From contig CH003372.1 of assembly GCA_000149265.1 (NCBI GenBank), forward strand, positions 84,663 through 148,662: a stretch of 64,000 nucleotides of DNA. The letters run 5' to 3'. Below are positions 11,258 to 26,200 of the stretch, one piece after another. The notes beneath the pieces were generated by a model. That model was given only the letters and a program-made list of their open reading frames with translations, ran no database searches and had not been told where the DNA came from. Numbering within the stretch: the stretch's first letter is position 1; the number at the start of each line of letters is the position of its first letter. Source of the stretch: Ciona savignyi (Eukaryota; Chordata; Ascidiacea; Phlebobranchia; Cionidae). The position numbers and the translations under genes are program-made.

Positions 11258-14200
11258 CTGAAACAAATGTTGGAATGAATCAGTGTGAATATAATGTTGG
11301 AATGAATCAGTGTGAATATAATGTTGGAATGAATCAGTGTGAATATAATGTTGGAATGAATCAGTGTGAATATAATGTTGGAATGAATCAGTGTGAATAT
11401 AATGGTGGAATGAATCAGTGTGAATATAATGTTGGAATGAATCAGTGTGAATATAATGTTGGAATGAATCAGTGTGAATATAATGTTGGAATGAATCAGT
11501 GTGAATATAATGTTGGAATGAATTAGTGTGAATATAATGTTGGAATGAATCCAATCAGTGTGAATAAAATGTTGGAATAAATCGGTGTGAATATAATGGT
11601 GGAATGAATCAGTGTGAATATAATGGTGGAAATGAATCAGTGTGAATATAATGTTGGAATGAATCAGTGTGAATATAATGTTGGAATGAATCAGTGTGAA
11701 TATAATGTTGGAATGAATCAGTGTGAATATAATGTTGGAATAAATCAGTGTGAATATAATGTTGGAATGAATCAGTGTGAATATAATGTTGGAATGAATC
11801 AGTGTGAATATAATGTTGGAATGAATCAGTGTGAATATAATGTTGGAATGAATCAGTGTGAATATAATGGTGGAATGAATCAGTGTGAATATAATGGTGG
11901 AAATGAATCAGTGTGAATATAATGTTGGAATGAATCAGTGTGAATATAATGTTGAATATAATGTTGGAATAAATCAGTGTGAATATAGGGGTGGAATGAA
12001 TCAGTGTGAATATAATGTTGGAATGAATCAGTGTGAATATAATGTTGGAATGAATCAGTGTGAATATAATGTTGGAATGAATCAGTGTGAATATAATGTT
12101 GGAATGAATATAATGTTGAAATGAATCAGTGTGAATATAATGTTGAAATGAATCAGTGTGAATATAATGTTGGAATGAATCAGTGTGAATATAATGGTGA
12201 AATGAATCAGTGTGAATATAATGTTGGAATGAATCAATGTGAATATAATGTTGGAATGAATCAGTGTGAATATTATGCTGAAATGAATCAGTGTGAATAT
12301 AATGGTGAAATGAATCAGTGTGAATATAGTATTGGGTGATGCGTGTGGGTTGGATAATTATGTTTATTTTCTTATATTGGAAAAACCAAGGGGGTTAACA
12401 CACAGGCAATCGTCAGATCACCTCGCGCCCACTGTTGAGTTACCAGAGGTGTTGCAGTGTGTTGTATACGATATACATGTTCCTTCAATTTGGTGGAACC
12501 CATTAAGCCGCTCGGTTCAGGCGATTTCCGCTAATTGCCTACTCAACGACACAAAATTCCTAAAAAGTGTTTGGTTTCGATCCGAGCACCTCCAAGCTTT
12601 GTTCACCATTTATCTTATAAAGTTATAACTTTTCACTGGACAATAAATGAATGTTGACTCTATAGAATGGATATAACTAAATCGGTTAACATTCCTGGCC
12701 CCAGTGCTACCATGGACCCACCCATACTTATGTATTGTATCATGGCCTACATTTCTGGTCCCAGTGCTACCATGGACCCACCCATACTAATGTAATGTAT
12801 CATGGCCTACATTCCTGGTCCAAGTGCTACCATAGACCCACCCATACTAATGTTATGTATCAAGCATACATTCCTTGTCCCGGGGCTACCATGGACCCAC
12901 CCATACTAATGTAATGTATCATGGCCTACATTCCTGGTCCCAGTGCTACTATGGACCCACCCATACTAATGTATTGTATCATGGCCTACATTCCTGGTCC
13001 CAGTGCTACCATGGACCAACCTATACTAATGTAATGTATCATGGCCTACATTCCTGGTCCCAGTGCTACTATGGACCCACCCATACTAATGTAATGTATC
13101 ATGGCCTACATTCCTGGTCCCAGTGCTACCATGGACCCACCCATACTAATGTAATGTAACATGGCCTACATTCCTGGTCCCAGTGCTACCATGGACCCAC
13201 CCATACTAATGTATTGTATCATGGCCTACATTCCTGGTCCCAGTGCTACCATAGACCCACCCCTACTAATGTAATGTATCATGGCCTACATTCCTGGTCC
13301 CAGTGCTACCATGGACCCACCCATACTAATGTAATGTATTTGGCCTACATTCCTGGTCCCAGTGCTACCATGGACCCACCCATACTTACGTAAAGTATCA
13401 TGCCCTACATTCCTGGTCCCAGTGCTACCATAGACCCACCCATACTAATGTAAAGTATCATGACTTATATTACTGACCCCAGTGCTACCATGGACCCACC
13501 CCTACTAATGCAATGTATCATGGCCTACATTCCTGGTCCCAGTGCTACCATGGACCCACCCCTACTAATGCAATGTATCATGGCCTACATTCTTGGTCTC
13601 AGTGCTACCATGGACCCACCCCTATTACTGTAATGTATCATGGCCTACATTCCTGGTCCCAGTGCTACCATGGACCCCCCCATATTAATGTAATGTATCA
13701 TGTCCTACATTTCTGGTCCCAGTGCTACCATGGACCCACCCCTACTAATGTAATGTATCATGGCCTACATTCCTGGTCCCAGTGCTACCATGGACCCACC
13801 CCTACTAATGTAATGTATCATGGCCTACATTCCTGGTCCCAGTGCTACCATGGACCCACCCATACTAATGTAATGTATCATGGCCTACATTCCTGGTCCC
13901 AGTGCTACCATGCACCCACCCATACTAATGTAATGTATCATGGCCTACATTCCTGGTCCTGGTGCTACCATGGACCCACCCACACTAATGTAATGTATCA
14001 TGGCCTACATTCCTGGTCCCAGTGCTACCATGGACCCACCCAATGTAATGTATCATGGCCTACATTCCTGGTCCCAGTGCTACCATGGACCCACCCAATG
14101 TAATGTATCATGACCTACATTCCTGGTACCAGTGCTACCATGCACCCACCCAATGTAATGTATCATGACCTACATTCCTGGTACCAGTGCTACCATGGAC

Positions 14201-17200
14201 CCGCCCATACTAATGTAATGCAATGTATACCTGTTCCTTGTTATCATCCTTCTTTCTCCTAACAGACATAGCCATCGGCACGTTATCAGTCACTCTCTCT
14301 GATATGTTCCTTCGCGTCTCAGAATCAATATCCTCGAAAGAATCCGGCGGTTTCGTTCCCAGTGTTTCCGGGAGAAAAAACGATAGAAGTCCAGCAGTGA
14401 TGCCAGTGATAGAAATGATGAGGTAACCAGCTACGTGGTTGATTAATATCTGTGGGGAATATGGGTGAGTTAGTGTGGGGTGGTGGGTAGGATATTTATC
14501 TTTATCCCTGTGAATGGAAAAACCAAGGAGATTACCACACAGGTTTTTAATATCGTCAGATCACCTAGCGCCCACTGTTGGGTTACCAGAGCTATTGCAG
14601 TGTGTTTGTTGTGCATGATTGAGATATTCCTTCAATTTTAGTAAAACCCATTAATCCGCTAAGTTCAGACAATGTCTGTTAAGTACCTTGCCTAAGGACA
14701 AAACCGACTCGCTAGCGATTAGTTTTACACCTGCAACCTTTCGGATTCAGTCGGATCATACCTTTATGTCAACCGTTTAATTTTTTCTACAAGTTTTCTG
14801 TGCTCTGCTCAAGGACACTACCGACTCGGTGTTGCAAGTAATAGCTGGTTTTAATACAAACAGTCCACTTATTTACCAGTGTACTATGCAATACACACAG
14901 AACTCACTAAAGTTTGCTAAAAGAAACAACCAACTAGCTGCCAAAACATTCATATTCTGTCCAATCCATACAAAATTACACCCATAAACTCAAAACTCAC
15001 CAGCGTTTTCATATACGCTGATAATATGCCGCCAACCCTCGCACACATTGATTGTGAGCCCAGAGCAGCGTTTCGTACCACAGTAGGAAAGAGCTCAGGT
15101 GCATAGATGTACAAGGTGTTGAAGGCTGTTGCTATCACCATTTTCCCACATAATCCGACAACCATTTTGAACAAGTTTTTCTCTAAGGAAAATCTTTGTT
15201 AAAAGAGTTTAGCCACTTTAATATATTGTTACTTGCAGGTTCAGAACTAGTCGCTAGCTGGTCGGTTGTGTCCTTGGGCAAGGCACTTTGCGGACATTGC
15301 CTGAACCCAGCGGATTAATGGGTTCGACCAAATTGAAGGAACGTGTCTATCATATACAACACACTGAAATAACTCCGGTAACCCGACGATGGGCGCGAGG
15401 TGATCTGACGATCGCCCGTGTGTTAACCCCCTTGGTTTTCCCATTACACGGGGATAAACATGAATATCCTATCCTACTTAAAACAAAGATATAAAATGAT
15501 TTTTACGTTATTATACATCTGACTATTTGAACTTAAATGTAATAACAAAAAAAATCCTATGTAGAGTTTACTTGAGTGTGTTTTTATATTTTCATGTTGA
15601 AAAGATAAAGAAAAANNNNNNNNNNNNNNNNNNNNNNNNNNNNNNNNNNNNNNNNNNNNNNNNNNNNNNNNNNNNNNNNNNNNNNNNNNNNNNNNNNNNN
15701 NNNNNNNNNNNNNNNNNNNNNNNNNNNNNNNNNNNNNNNNNNNNNNNNNNNNNNNNNNNNNNNNNNNNNNNNNNNNNNNNNNNNNNNNNNNNNNNNNNNN
15801 NNNNNNNNNNNNNNNNNNNNNNNNNNNNNNNNNNNNNNNNNNNNNNNNNNNNNNNNNNNNNNNNNNNNNNNNNNNNNNNNNNNNNNNNNNNNNNNNNNNN
15901 NNNNNNNNNNNNNNNNNNNNNNNNNNNNNNNNNNNNNNNNNNNNNNNNNNNNNNNNNNNNNNNNNNNNNNNNNNNNNNNNNNNNNNNNNNNNNNNNNNNN
16001 NNNNNNNNNNNNNNNNNNNNNNNNNNNNNNNNNNNNNNNNNNNNNNNNNNNNNNNNNNNNNNNNNNNNNNNNNNNNNNNNNNNNNNNNNNNNNNNNNNNN
16101 NNNNNNNNNNNNNNNNNNNNNNNNNNNNNNNNNNNNNNNNNNNNNNNNNNNNNNNNNNNNNNNNNNNNNNNNNNNNNNNNNNNNNNNNNNNNNNNNNNNN
16201 NNNNNNNNNNNNNNNNNNNNNNNNNNNNNNNNNNNNNNNNNNNNNNNNNNNNNNNNNNNNNNNNNNNNNNNNNNNNNNNNNNNNNNNNNNNNNNNNNNNN
16301 NNNNNNNNNNNNNNNNNNNNNNNNNNNNNNNNNNNNNNNNNNNNNNNNNNNNNNNNNNNNNNNNNNNNNNNNNNNNNNNNNNNNNNNNNNNNNNNNNNNN
16401 NNNNNNNNNNNNNNNNNNNNNNNNNNNNNNNNNNNNNNNNNNNNNNNNNNNNNNNNNNNNNNNNNNNNNNNNNNNNNNNNNNNNNNNNNNNNNNNNNNNN
16501 NNNNNNNNNNNNNNNNNNNNNNNNNNNNNNNNNNTATTACGTCACTGACGTTGTTGAGATCTCGTGCCCATATGCATTGTATACAATCATGTGCCAGTTT
16601 AGAGGTGAATTAGTAACAGAAGCGCCTGCAGGAGCGTTGTATTTTCGTTTTTATTATGGAGACTTAGCATAACACTTGTCATATAGCCTTACTGAACCAA
16701 TGTACATGGTGACAGCTTACTTTAAGCCCGGTCATTAAGGCCTGCACGGTCCTGGACCTAAGCTAAATGCTGAGGTATACAGGTCTCGTATTTAAATGAC
16801 TTTAGAACAATAAGTCTTAGCAATTTATATCATAAATCATAGAAGTGAAGCAAGAACAAGAAAACTAGAACAGGAGGCAGTAAACTGTAACTGCCAGCAA
16901 TTTATAGAAATAAACCAGCCATCAAGCAAAGGCTAGACTATGCGGTGGGAAAAGCCTATTTCTTTCATGGTTTACATTGGCTGTTTGTATAATGTTTTGC
17001 TGTTGTGTATGTGGTGCATTTAATGTCTGCTGTTATTGAAACTGAGCATTAGCCTACTGGTTGAGAATACCACTTATTGCAAAAACCAGTTAATCCACAG
17101 TTAAGTAGCTGATGTGTAGTCTGACAATAAGTACACAGCAAGCACTCAGATAAGTAAGTGAAGAATATATATAATAGATCTTTACTTAACTACCCAAATA

Positions 17201-20200
17201 AGTTAATAAGAATATACCACATTTCTAATTTAGTTCTTTTTATTAGATATTGTAAAATGCCTAAAGTTAAGCCACTGAGAAGGAAGAAAGAGTGATTGGA
17301 GTATATTGTTTTGCTCCAGGATGTACAAATTCCTATTACAGCACACGAAATTCCAATCCACCTGTGCTCTTCCATCGATTTCCTCACAACGACAAAAAAC
17401 GGTTGAAGCAATGGATACAACAATGCAAGCGTTATAAACTACCTGGAAAAATAACTGCGGTGTGTAGTGCACATATTTGTGACAAGGATTATCATACTAA
17501 AATTGTATTTGACTCCAATGGAGTAGCCAAGATGATGAAAACAAACCACTTGGTGAAAAATACAGTTCCAACAATTTTTAATTTTTCTGATTATGATTTT
17601 AAACATAGTGATCAACCCAGTACATCAAGTGCAACTTCAAGAACTTCTTTATCCAAGCAGATAATTGAAAAATAAGGGCTTTTAGTAATGCAAGTCCAGT
17701 CTGGCGTTATTTTGTGCACAAATGCATGTACATTCATGCAGCATAAACATTCTTGCGATGTGTCCATAAGAATACAGTTTTTGCAACGGCACCAAGTCAT
17801 GTCAATAGGTAATGTTTCTAAATAAACATTTTCTTCTATGGGGCTTGCATCTTCAAAGATACTTTCAGACGTTTTCCTTGGTTCAAACGCACATGACTAA
17901 ATTTGTTTTTGTTTTATTGTGTACAATAAAACTTCTTTCATCCATGCCAGAATGCTGAAAACTGTCATCCATTTTAGTGTTACAACATTAACTTAAATTT
18001 ACTCTAGAAATGAAGAAAACAAAAGAAATTTGTTAAAACTTCTATGCATATGTATACCAAATCTCTCACACTCTCAGTTTGTAGCCTAGGGGTTGATAAC
18101 AACATTGCCAGTCTACGTTGCAGATTATGGCTATATATTGAAAAGCAACAATCATGAAAGAAATAGGCTGTTCCCACCGCATAGTCTGATCTTTGATTGA
18201 TGGCTGGTTTATTTTTATAAATTGCTGGCAGTTACATTTTACTGCCTCCTGTTCTAGTTTTCTTGTTCTGTATTCACTTCTATGATTTATGATATAAATT
18301 GCTAAGACTTATTATTCTAAAGTCCTTTAAATACGATACCTATATACCTCAGCATTCAGCTTAGGTCCAGGATCGTGCAGGCCTGAATGAGCGCGCTTAA
18401 GGTAAGCTGTCACGCTGGTACATTAGTTCAGTTAGGCTATATGACAAGTGTTATGCTAAGTCTCCATAAAAAAACGAAAATACAACGCTCCTGCAGGCGC
18501 TTCTGTTACTAATTCACCTCTAAACTGGCACATGATTGTATACAATGCATATAGGCACGAAATCTCAACAACGTCAGTGACGTAATACGGGAAATCCCCT
18601 AACATGAAATAAAATGCATATTTGCTCATAACTCTTTAACAAAAAAATATTGGAAGAAACTGATTTGATTTTTGAAATCAGCGTATTTTTTTCCATTTAT
18701 TAAGATATTCTTAAAATTTACTTCAGTTCCCCTTTAAGTGCCTTGCCCAAGGACACAACACAATTGACTAGCTAACAACCGGTTTAGTACCTGCAACCCT
18801 TCGACTGAAAGGCGTCGCACTAAACCACCAGACTAATCTGTCGGACATGGGTTGGATTATGTATTTATATTCGTACACATATGTTATAATTGTATGTTGT
18901 ACAATATTGAACTTGATGTAAGTTTTTTTTTAATTGACTCTCAAGCTGATCTGATACACGTCGATGCCTTAACTACCTAAGAACCTTCTTAGACAGCTTA
19001 GAAATATCGCTTTGTATGACTTAACATGTTGATTTAAAAAAAACTATCCAAATGTAATTGTACAATTTAGTAAATAGATGTAAACTTTATTCTTACAACG
19101 GTTTAAAGAAATTATTTTAAACCTAAAACGCAAAATATATTAAACCAAATTACCAAAATTCCAAATGCAATTATACAATTTAAAGTAAACCTTATTCTTG
19201 AAATAATTTAAAGAATACATTTTAAACTTAAAATCACTTAATATTTCTATATCTCCATTCTGCTTACATAATGTATTGTACATATGTTACATTAGCACCT
19301 TGTTAGACTAAATACATATGTTAGGTTGTGCTTCTATGTAAACTATATAAAGATATATGCTGTACTATGTAAACTATATAAAGATATATCCTGTACTATG
19401 TAAACTATATAAAGATATATCCTGTACTATGTAAACTATATAAAGATATATCCTGTACTATGTAAACTATATAAAGATATATCCTGTACTATGTAAACTA
19501 TATAAAGATATATCCTGTACTATGTAAACTATATAAAGATATATCCTGTACTATGTAAACTATATAAAGATATATCCTGTACTATGTAAACTATATAAAG
19601 ATATATCCTGTACTATGTAAACTATATAAAGATATATCCTGTACTATGTAAACTATATAAAGATATATCCTGTACTATGTAAACTATATAAAGATATATC
19701 ATGTACTATGTAAACTATATAAAGATATATCCTGTAATATGTAAACTATATAAAGATATATCCTGTAATATGTAAACTATATAAAGATGTATACTGCAAT
19801 ATGTAAATTATATAAAGATATATCCTGTAATATGTAAACTATATAAAGATGTATACTGCAATATGTAAATTATATAAAGATATATCCTGTAATATGTAAA
19901 CTATATAAAGATGTATCCTGTAACATGTAAACTACATAAAGACATACCATTTCCTGTCCAGAATGTATCCAGTTAGTAGCAGCGTAGGTAATTCCACCAA
20001 ACCAGACAAGACCTCACTCACATATGGGTTGTTGCCAATATCTCCTGCAGCCAGTGTTAGTCCATAGTACACAAAACTACACACAAACCTTAAGAAAAGA
20101 TTCAGGTTTAAAAATATCGTTGAATAGAAGTCTTGCGGTAACAGATTGTAAAATGTTGTATTCTTATAATAGTAATGTTATTGGATAAAAAATATTGTTA

Positions 20201-23200
20201 AATTTAAGTCTTAATAAAATTTAATTGTTAATAGCTCTATTCTTATAATGGTTTATTTATTGGAATTTATCTAATTATTTTGTATCATAAATTGTCCTTT
20301 TAGCACAAAATTATGGTTCACTGAAAAAGTGTATTATTTTGTATAAAAAATTGCAACAAAATGTAACAGAAAATTGCTCATTAAACTTGTCTTGATAAAG
20401 CTGTTTAAGATACTGGATATTAATCATGTATGATAGTCACATAAATAACCATTTCTTGATTTTTTAAGTGTCTCAACTGTTACTAAAATCTCAAAAATAA
20501 ATAAACATGATTTAGGACATGCTGACCTTAGTAACTAAATAAACAGTAGCATTATGGAAAACCTTTATAAAATTACACATTGATTTAGTTTCATTAACTT
20601 TATTAATTTTTTTTTTAATTTTTAAATTTTGTCACTTCAAAATAAAAAGAAATGTCCAAAAGATTTATATAAAATTATATTTTGATTTAGATTCATAAAC
20701 TTTTATAATTTGTTCAAAACTTTTTGTCACTTTTAAATAAAAAGCAATACACTCAAAAATATTTTAAATTTAAAGTTGCATTGAAGTTGAAATTGAACAA
20801 AATATTCTCACCACACGTATCCTAATACCAGAAGTCGTTTTCGAGTTGTTTTATGCTTGAGCGCGTCAACCACAGTGAAGTTGGTTTTCTTACTTTCGCT
20901 TGGTTTCTTTATTAGACTGAGAACTGTGAAATAGCCTGTTTATAAGAACTGTAAAATAGCCTTGTATGTTTATTTAGGAAATTATAGCAAGTGGATAGAA
21001 TATTTGCGATTGTGCCTTTGAACGCAAGGAGCGTTATACCATTACATGAGCAATCGTCAGATCACCTTGTGTCCACTGTCGGGTTACCAGAGCAATTTCA
21101 GAGTGAAATCGTCAGTTTACCTTGCGCCCATATTTGTTGTTTTGTTTAAAAACAACAAGAAAATTTAAGCAACGTCTAATAAGCCCTAGTCAAGAAAAAG
21201 ACAGTTTATTCAGCTGGTATTTTCTTATATAAACACCCCATTCAAAAAAAGGTTCTTAAAAAATTATAACAAAAATTTTGCGCACAGATATTCTGATAAA
21301 TTTCAGTGTTTAGCCCAGTGGTTCTCAAACTTTTTTGTTGCATGCCCGTCTTCACCTTTTTTAAATCTTTTCATTTCTCCCCTACTGCAAAAAATACTGT
21401 ACCCACAATTCAAGTCACTACTAGATGAAATAAGGAAATAATTTTAAATTAATGCGATGTTTATTCAGTATGCTGCATAATATAACTGCTAAACCACTTC
21501 AGTGTTACACAGAATTGCTGGTTTAGCCCCATTTTCCTTTGTCCTTTTCCCTAGATAATCATAAGATATAACCCACTACCACAATAAAAACCAACCGACA
21601 AAAAGTTACATCTTTAACATACCAGGCTGATGAACGCCGTTCCGTTTCGCGATCTTTACGAGGACACTTTCCGCCTCCGCTAATCTTCCTTGGGAATACA
21701 ACCATCGTGGGGACTCGGGGACAAACCTGTAGGTGGGTTGTGATTATCTTTATATTGTTGGTTTAGTATATGGGATGCGCAAGTGGGTGGGTAGCATAGC
21801 GCAAGGAGGTTAACATATAGGCAATTGTTAGATTACCTTGAGCCCACCTTAGGGTTACCGGAGATATTGCAGTGTGTTGTGTATTATAGGCTCTTCTTGG
21901 TATTGTCAGATTACCTCATGCCATGCACACTGTCAAGTTACCACAGCAGCAGAGATATTGTAGTGTCATGGTTAAGATATTTTTTCAGTTTAATATTTGT
22001 TGGATATTTGTGTTTTATCATCATATTTTTTTGTTTTAATGGATGATAATGTGTCAGAGAGCTTAACACACAGGCAATTGTCAGATCACCTCGCGCCAAC
22101 CGTCGGTTTACCGGAGCTATTGCAGTGTGTTGCGTATGATTCACATGTTCCCTAAATTTGGTAGAACCCATCAATCCGCTAGGTTTAGGCGATGTCAGTG
22201 CCTTACTCAAGGACATAACCCACTAGCTAGCTACCAAAACATTCTAAATGAGATAACACATAGATACATAGCCTAGAATCGAATAAATACAGAAACATAA
22301 GTCCTTTCTCTTTCCATGTCCTTGGACAATGCACTTAGCAAACATTGCCTGGTCCGAATGGAATGATGGGTTCTACTAAATTGAAGGAATGTGTGAATCA
22401 TACACAGCACACTGCAATAGCTCCGGTAACCTCATAGCGAATTTGAACTCAATCTGACTTTTGTGATTTCCTTGCACATTAACGGGTTGTACCAAAAGCA
22501 ATGCCCCAAAAATGTATCCAACACTCTGCAATAATTTTAACCTGCGTTGTTTAATATATTCTCTCCTAACAATTGCAACATAAAATATCCATGAACTCCT
22601 TTAAATTTCTTTAAAATCTGGTTCATTTTTAGCAAAATTAGGTCGACAAAAAGGCGTAAATAACAAATCATCCCATCTGTTATTGAGTCATTAAGAAATT
22701 TTACGATAGAAATATATTTCCTACCATAATGCAATCAAAGGTATGACTTGTGGTATGCATAGGATTCGTGTTAAAGGTCGCCAGGCTGGTTCAATATAAG
22801 CCATCCCCACCAACACAACTATACCGAGCGCAAATAAACCGTTGTTTATCGACCCTGTGGAGGAAAATATAATTACAATTTTCACCACAATAGATTATAC
22901 TGTTTTGTGTCATGGTAATATGGGTAGGATATGATATATGATTCATGTATATTCATGTGAATGGGAAAACCAAGGGGGTTAACACACAGGTGATCGTCAG
23001 ATCACCTCGCGCCCACTGTCGGGTTACCGGAGCTATTGCAGTGTGTTATGTATGATTCAAATATTCCTTCAATTTGGTAGAACCCATTAATCTGCTGGGT
23101 TCAGGCAATTTTTGTTAAGTGCCTTGCCCAAGGACTCAAATTATGCAATAGTTTTCTAATATATCAAAATAGTAAGTTATACGTTGGTATTAGAAATGTC

Positions 23201-26200
23201 GGTCTGATAGAAAATAATGTTCATAACATATAAATATTTATCATTATTATTATGGGTTAGATGGGATCCTGGGCAAGTAGCTTTACAGACATTGCCTGAA
23301 CTCAGCAGATTAATGGGTTCTACTAAATTAAAGGAACGTCTTAATCATACACAACAGACTGCAATATTTTGTTAACCCGTCGGTGGGCGCGAGGTGATCT
23401 GACAATTGACTGTGTGGTAAGGCCCATTGAGTTTTTCCATTCTTGGAAACATAAATATCCCTTATAAACAGCACCATACTAAAAAAACAACCAGTATCTG
23501 TACTTTTAGGGAAATATGATGATTGCTCAAGTGATAATGCTCCCTTATGAATCTGCATGATTACCTAACGATTGCCCGTATTAAGATGCACATAGACTAA
23601 ACATAATTATTCCATCTTACAAACAGCATTACCCAATTAACCCAGTGGTGGGCAACTTCTCTAGTCATCGGGCCAGATGTGGGAAAATGAAGTTCTTGGT
23701 GGGCCGGATTATTACATGAATAGTATTCATCGTTTTAATTACAGGGTATGGTTAGATACAGTCTGTGGGCCGGTCAAAATCCCTTCACGAGCCGGACCTG
23801 GCTCGCGGATCGCATGTTACCCATGTCTGTACTAACCAGTAACAGCCCACCACTTTCTTCCTACCAACTCCTGTGTATACACGAACAACACAAGTGTCAC
23901 ACCACCACCCAGGAAACCATTGGCAGCTCGAAAGAACGCAAACATTTCCCAACTCGTGGAGAATGATGTCCCGATGCAGATTGGAAGTAGAAGATGAAAA
24001 CCTTTGTAGAGAGAAAAATATTAAGTGTTTAAAAATTTCGATTTTTTATATTTGTATTAGGTAGTTTTCAGTATTTATTTTCCAATATGTTCAAATACAG
24101 GTTAGAAATAAAAAAAAAAATCGAAGAAAAAAAGGAAAAAACTGGAAATCTTCGAAAATTTTATGAAATTTTATATTCATCATAATCTACGATTTCTTTA
24201 TTCTTTAATATTTATTTAAAAAAAAAAGATAATTCTGACCGCATATATTGTTAACAGTAGGGAAAGATTGGGGAAAGGGCAAACTGACAGCTGTTAAAGC
24301 AGGAATAAAGTAGCAGATAAAACGAATGTAGTGCCAAATAATACAGAAAGTTAAAGCACAAATTTTTTTACAAATTCAGTTCCAGTTCAGTTATAACTGA
24401 ATTATTCGCATCAGGAAAATTATTATCGCTGATTTAGCTAAGTGGTGGTAGGGACCTGGCAGTAATAGTTCAATTTTTATATCAGTAACGCTTCACCAGT
24501 AAATCTGTGTAATAAAATAGACCTTTTTTCACACACAAGACAATAATAAAAGAATCAGTTGTGCATCAGAATTTTAATGTTTAAAATATGCCGTAATATG
24601 TTATTGATCGTCAAATGCTAGCACAGCAGAGGTTAGCAGAAACGTGTGTAACTGAATAAGTTTAATAAATTAAAGTATTATTATACCTAAACACAAATGA
24701 AATACCCCAAAATTAAGTTTTTAAGATTAAAAATAAAATTGCGTCGGACTGGTTTGACTCCGTTTTTTTTCAAAAAGGAGGTTTTATATTCAGTGCGCCA
24801 TTAAACTTAAATTTGCGAATAAACAGCTCAATCTAGTTTGGGGTTAGATACCGTTGAACTTCCTGATTTAAAGCAAAGTAATTATAAAACCAATTAAAAT
24901 TGCTGTTTTGGTGATAAAACTAAAGTTGCTGCAAAACCATTTTAATATGTAACATTCTAATGCCGATAAACGTTCTACTGAGCTTTTCTTAGTTTTTATT
25001 TATTTACTTTTTATTGTTATGCAACTTACAGTTTTGCAAGACATTTAAACACCTAACGTATAAATTTAAAGCAGTGTAACTTATTAATTAACTTTTTAGT
25101 AAAAAATGAACATTGCTGTAAAACTCATTTAATGGTGTAGTTTACTGCATTAAAGAACAAAAGCAGTGCGCAAGTATACCAGGATGGATATCAAAGAGCA
25201 TACCATCAAGAACTAACATATTTTGGTAAAAAAAAAACATTAAAAGTTTGTGGGATTCAACACCCAACACATAAAGAACACAATTAGAAAGCTAACAACC
25301 TACCAAATAACGAAATTAAAAAAAAAGAAATTGAAATCAAAGAGCATACTAACTAGTCTTTTTTAGTAAAAATATAAGTATTGCCGTAAAGCTCAATTAA
25401 TACCACAATGCTGGTTTGGAGCATTTAGTTAGTTTTAGTTTAGTTTATTTTTTGTTTCCACAATGAAAACATAAATCAGGATTATTGAAAAAAATAAACG
25501 GCAAAACGACAGTCGTTAGAACACGTCTAAAAACAAGCAGTAATTTATTAAAATTCGGTAAAATTAGTTGTGGCCGCTAAACCCAAATACAGAAAAAAAA
25601 ATGATTTAATTAATTACAAAATAATTAATTGTTTCAAAAGAAAAATTACACTATTACACTAAGCCTCGAAGAAAAGTGTGCGGTAAAGAGACGCATGCAA
25701 TGGGTCATTAAACATTAAACTAACACAAATTAAAACCACCTACCAACTAACATTGTCTTTTTCCTCCCATATCTATCAGAGGCTTGTCCGAACATAATTA
25801 CCCCAAACAGAAATCCGGCAAAAAAGAGCGATTGTATCAAGTCACTAATCCACGTCTCGTCTTCTAAGTTCCACTGGAGGGAAGTAGATATAATCCATAA
25901 AATATATGACTTTTCTTTTTAAATTTAGAGGATTCGGTTAAGTGTGTACAAGAACCAAGATTGCTACAACGCATGTAATAATCAGTTTGTGTGTTTATGT
26001 AATTCACACGTTCCTTCAATTTAGTAGAACCCATCAATACACTGGGTTCAGGCAATGTCTGACAAGTACACATTAGTATTAATCCCACAACCATTTAGCT
26101 GCTTGCAAACCAGCTCTTATCGATTACCAGGTAACTTTGCAAACAGATTGAAAAAATTTGTTTGCTTATCGGAAAATGTAGTTTAAAAAGCTTTAAGATA

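Noticed and set aside
11200-12339. Repetitive MNQCEYNVG proteins
   Set aside because: Translation of a 27-bp minisatellite; frames are broken by small indels and it lies in an SLC22 intron.
12875-14103. Repetitive open frames with [19 protein letters not shown] units
   Set aside because: Translation of the 60-bp minisatellite, intronic.
15527-16672. 381-codon open frame
   Set aside because: Mostly N; it exists only because the gap has no stop codons.
17292-17675. Host THAP transcription factor gene
   Set aside because: It lies between the inverted repeats of a TTAA-type element, has a broken N-terminus and a sister copy in another such element.
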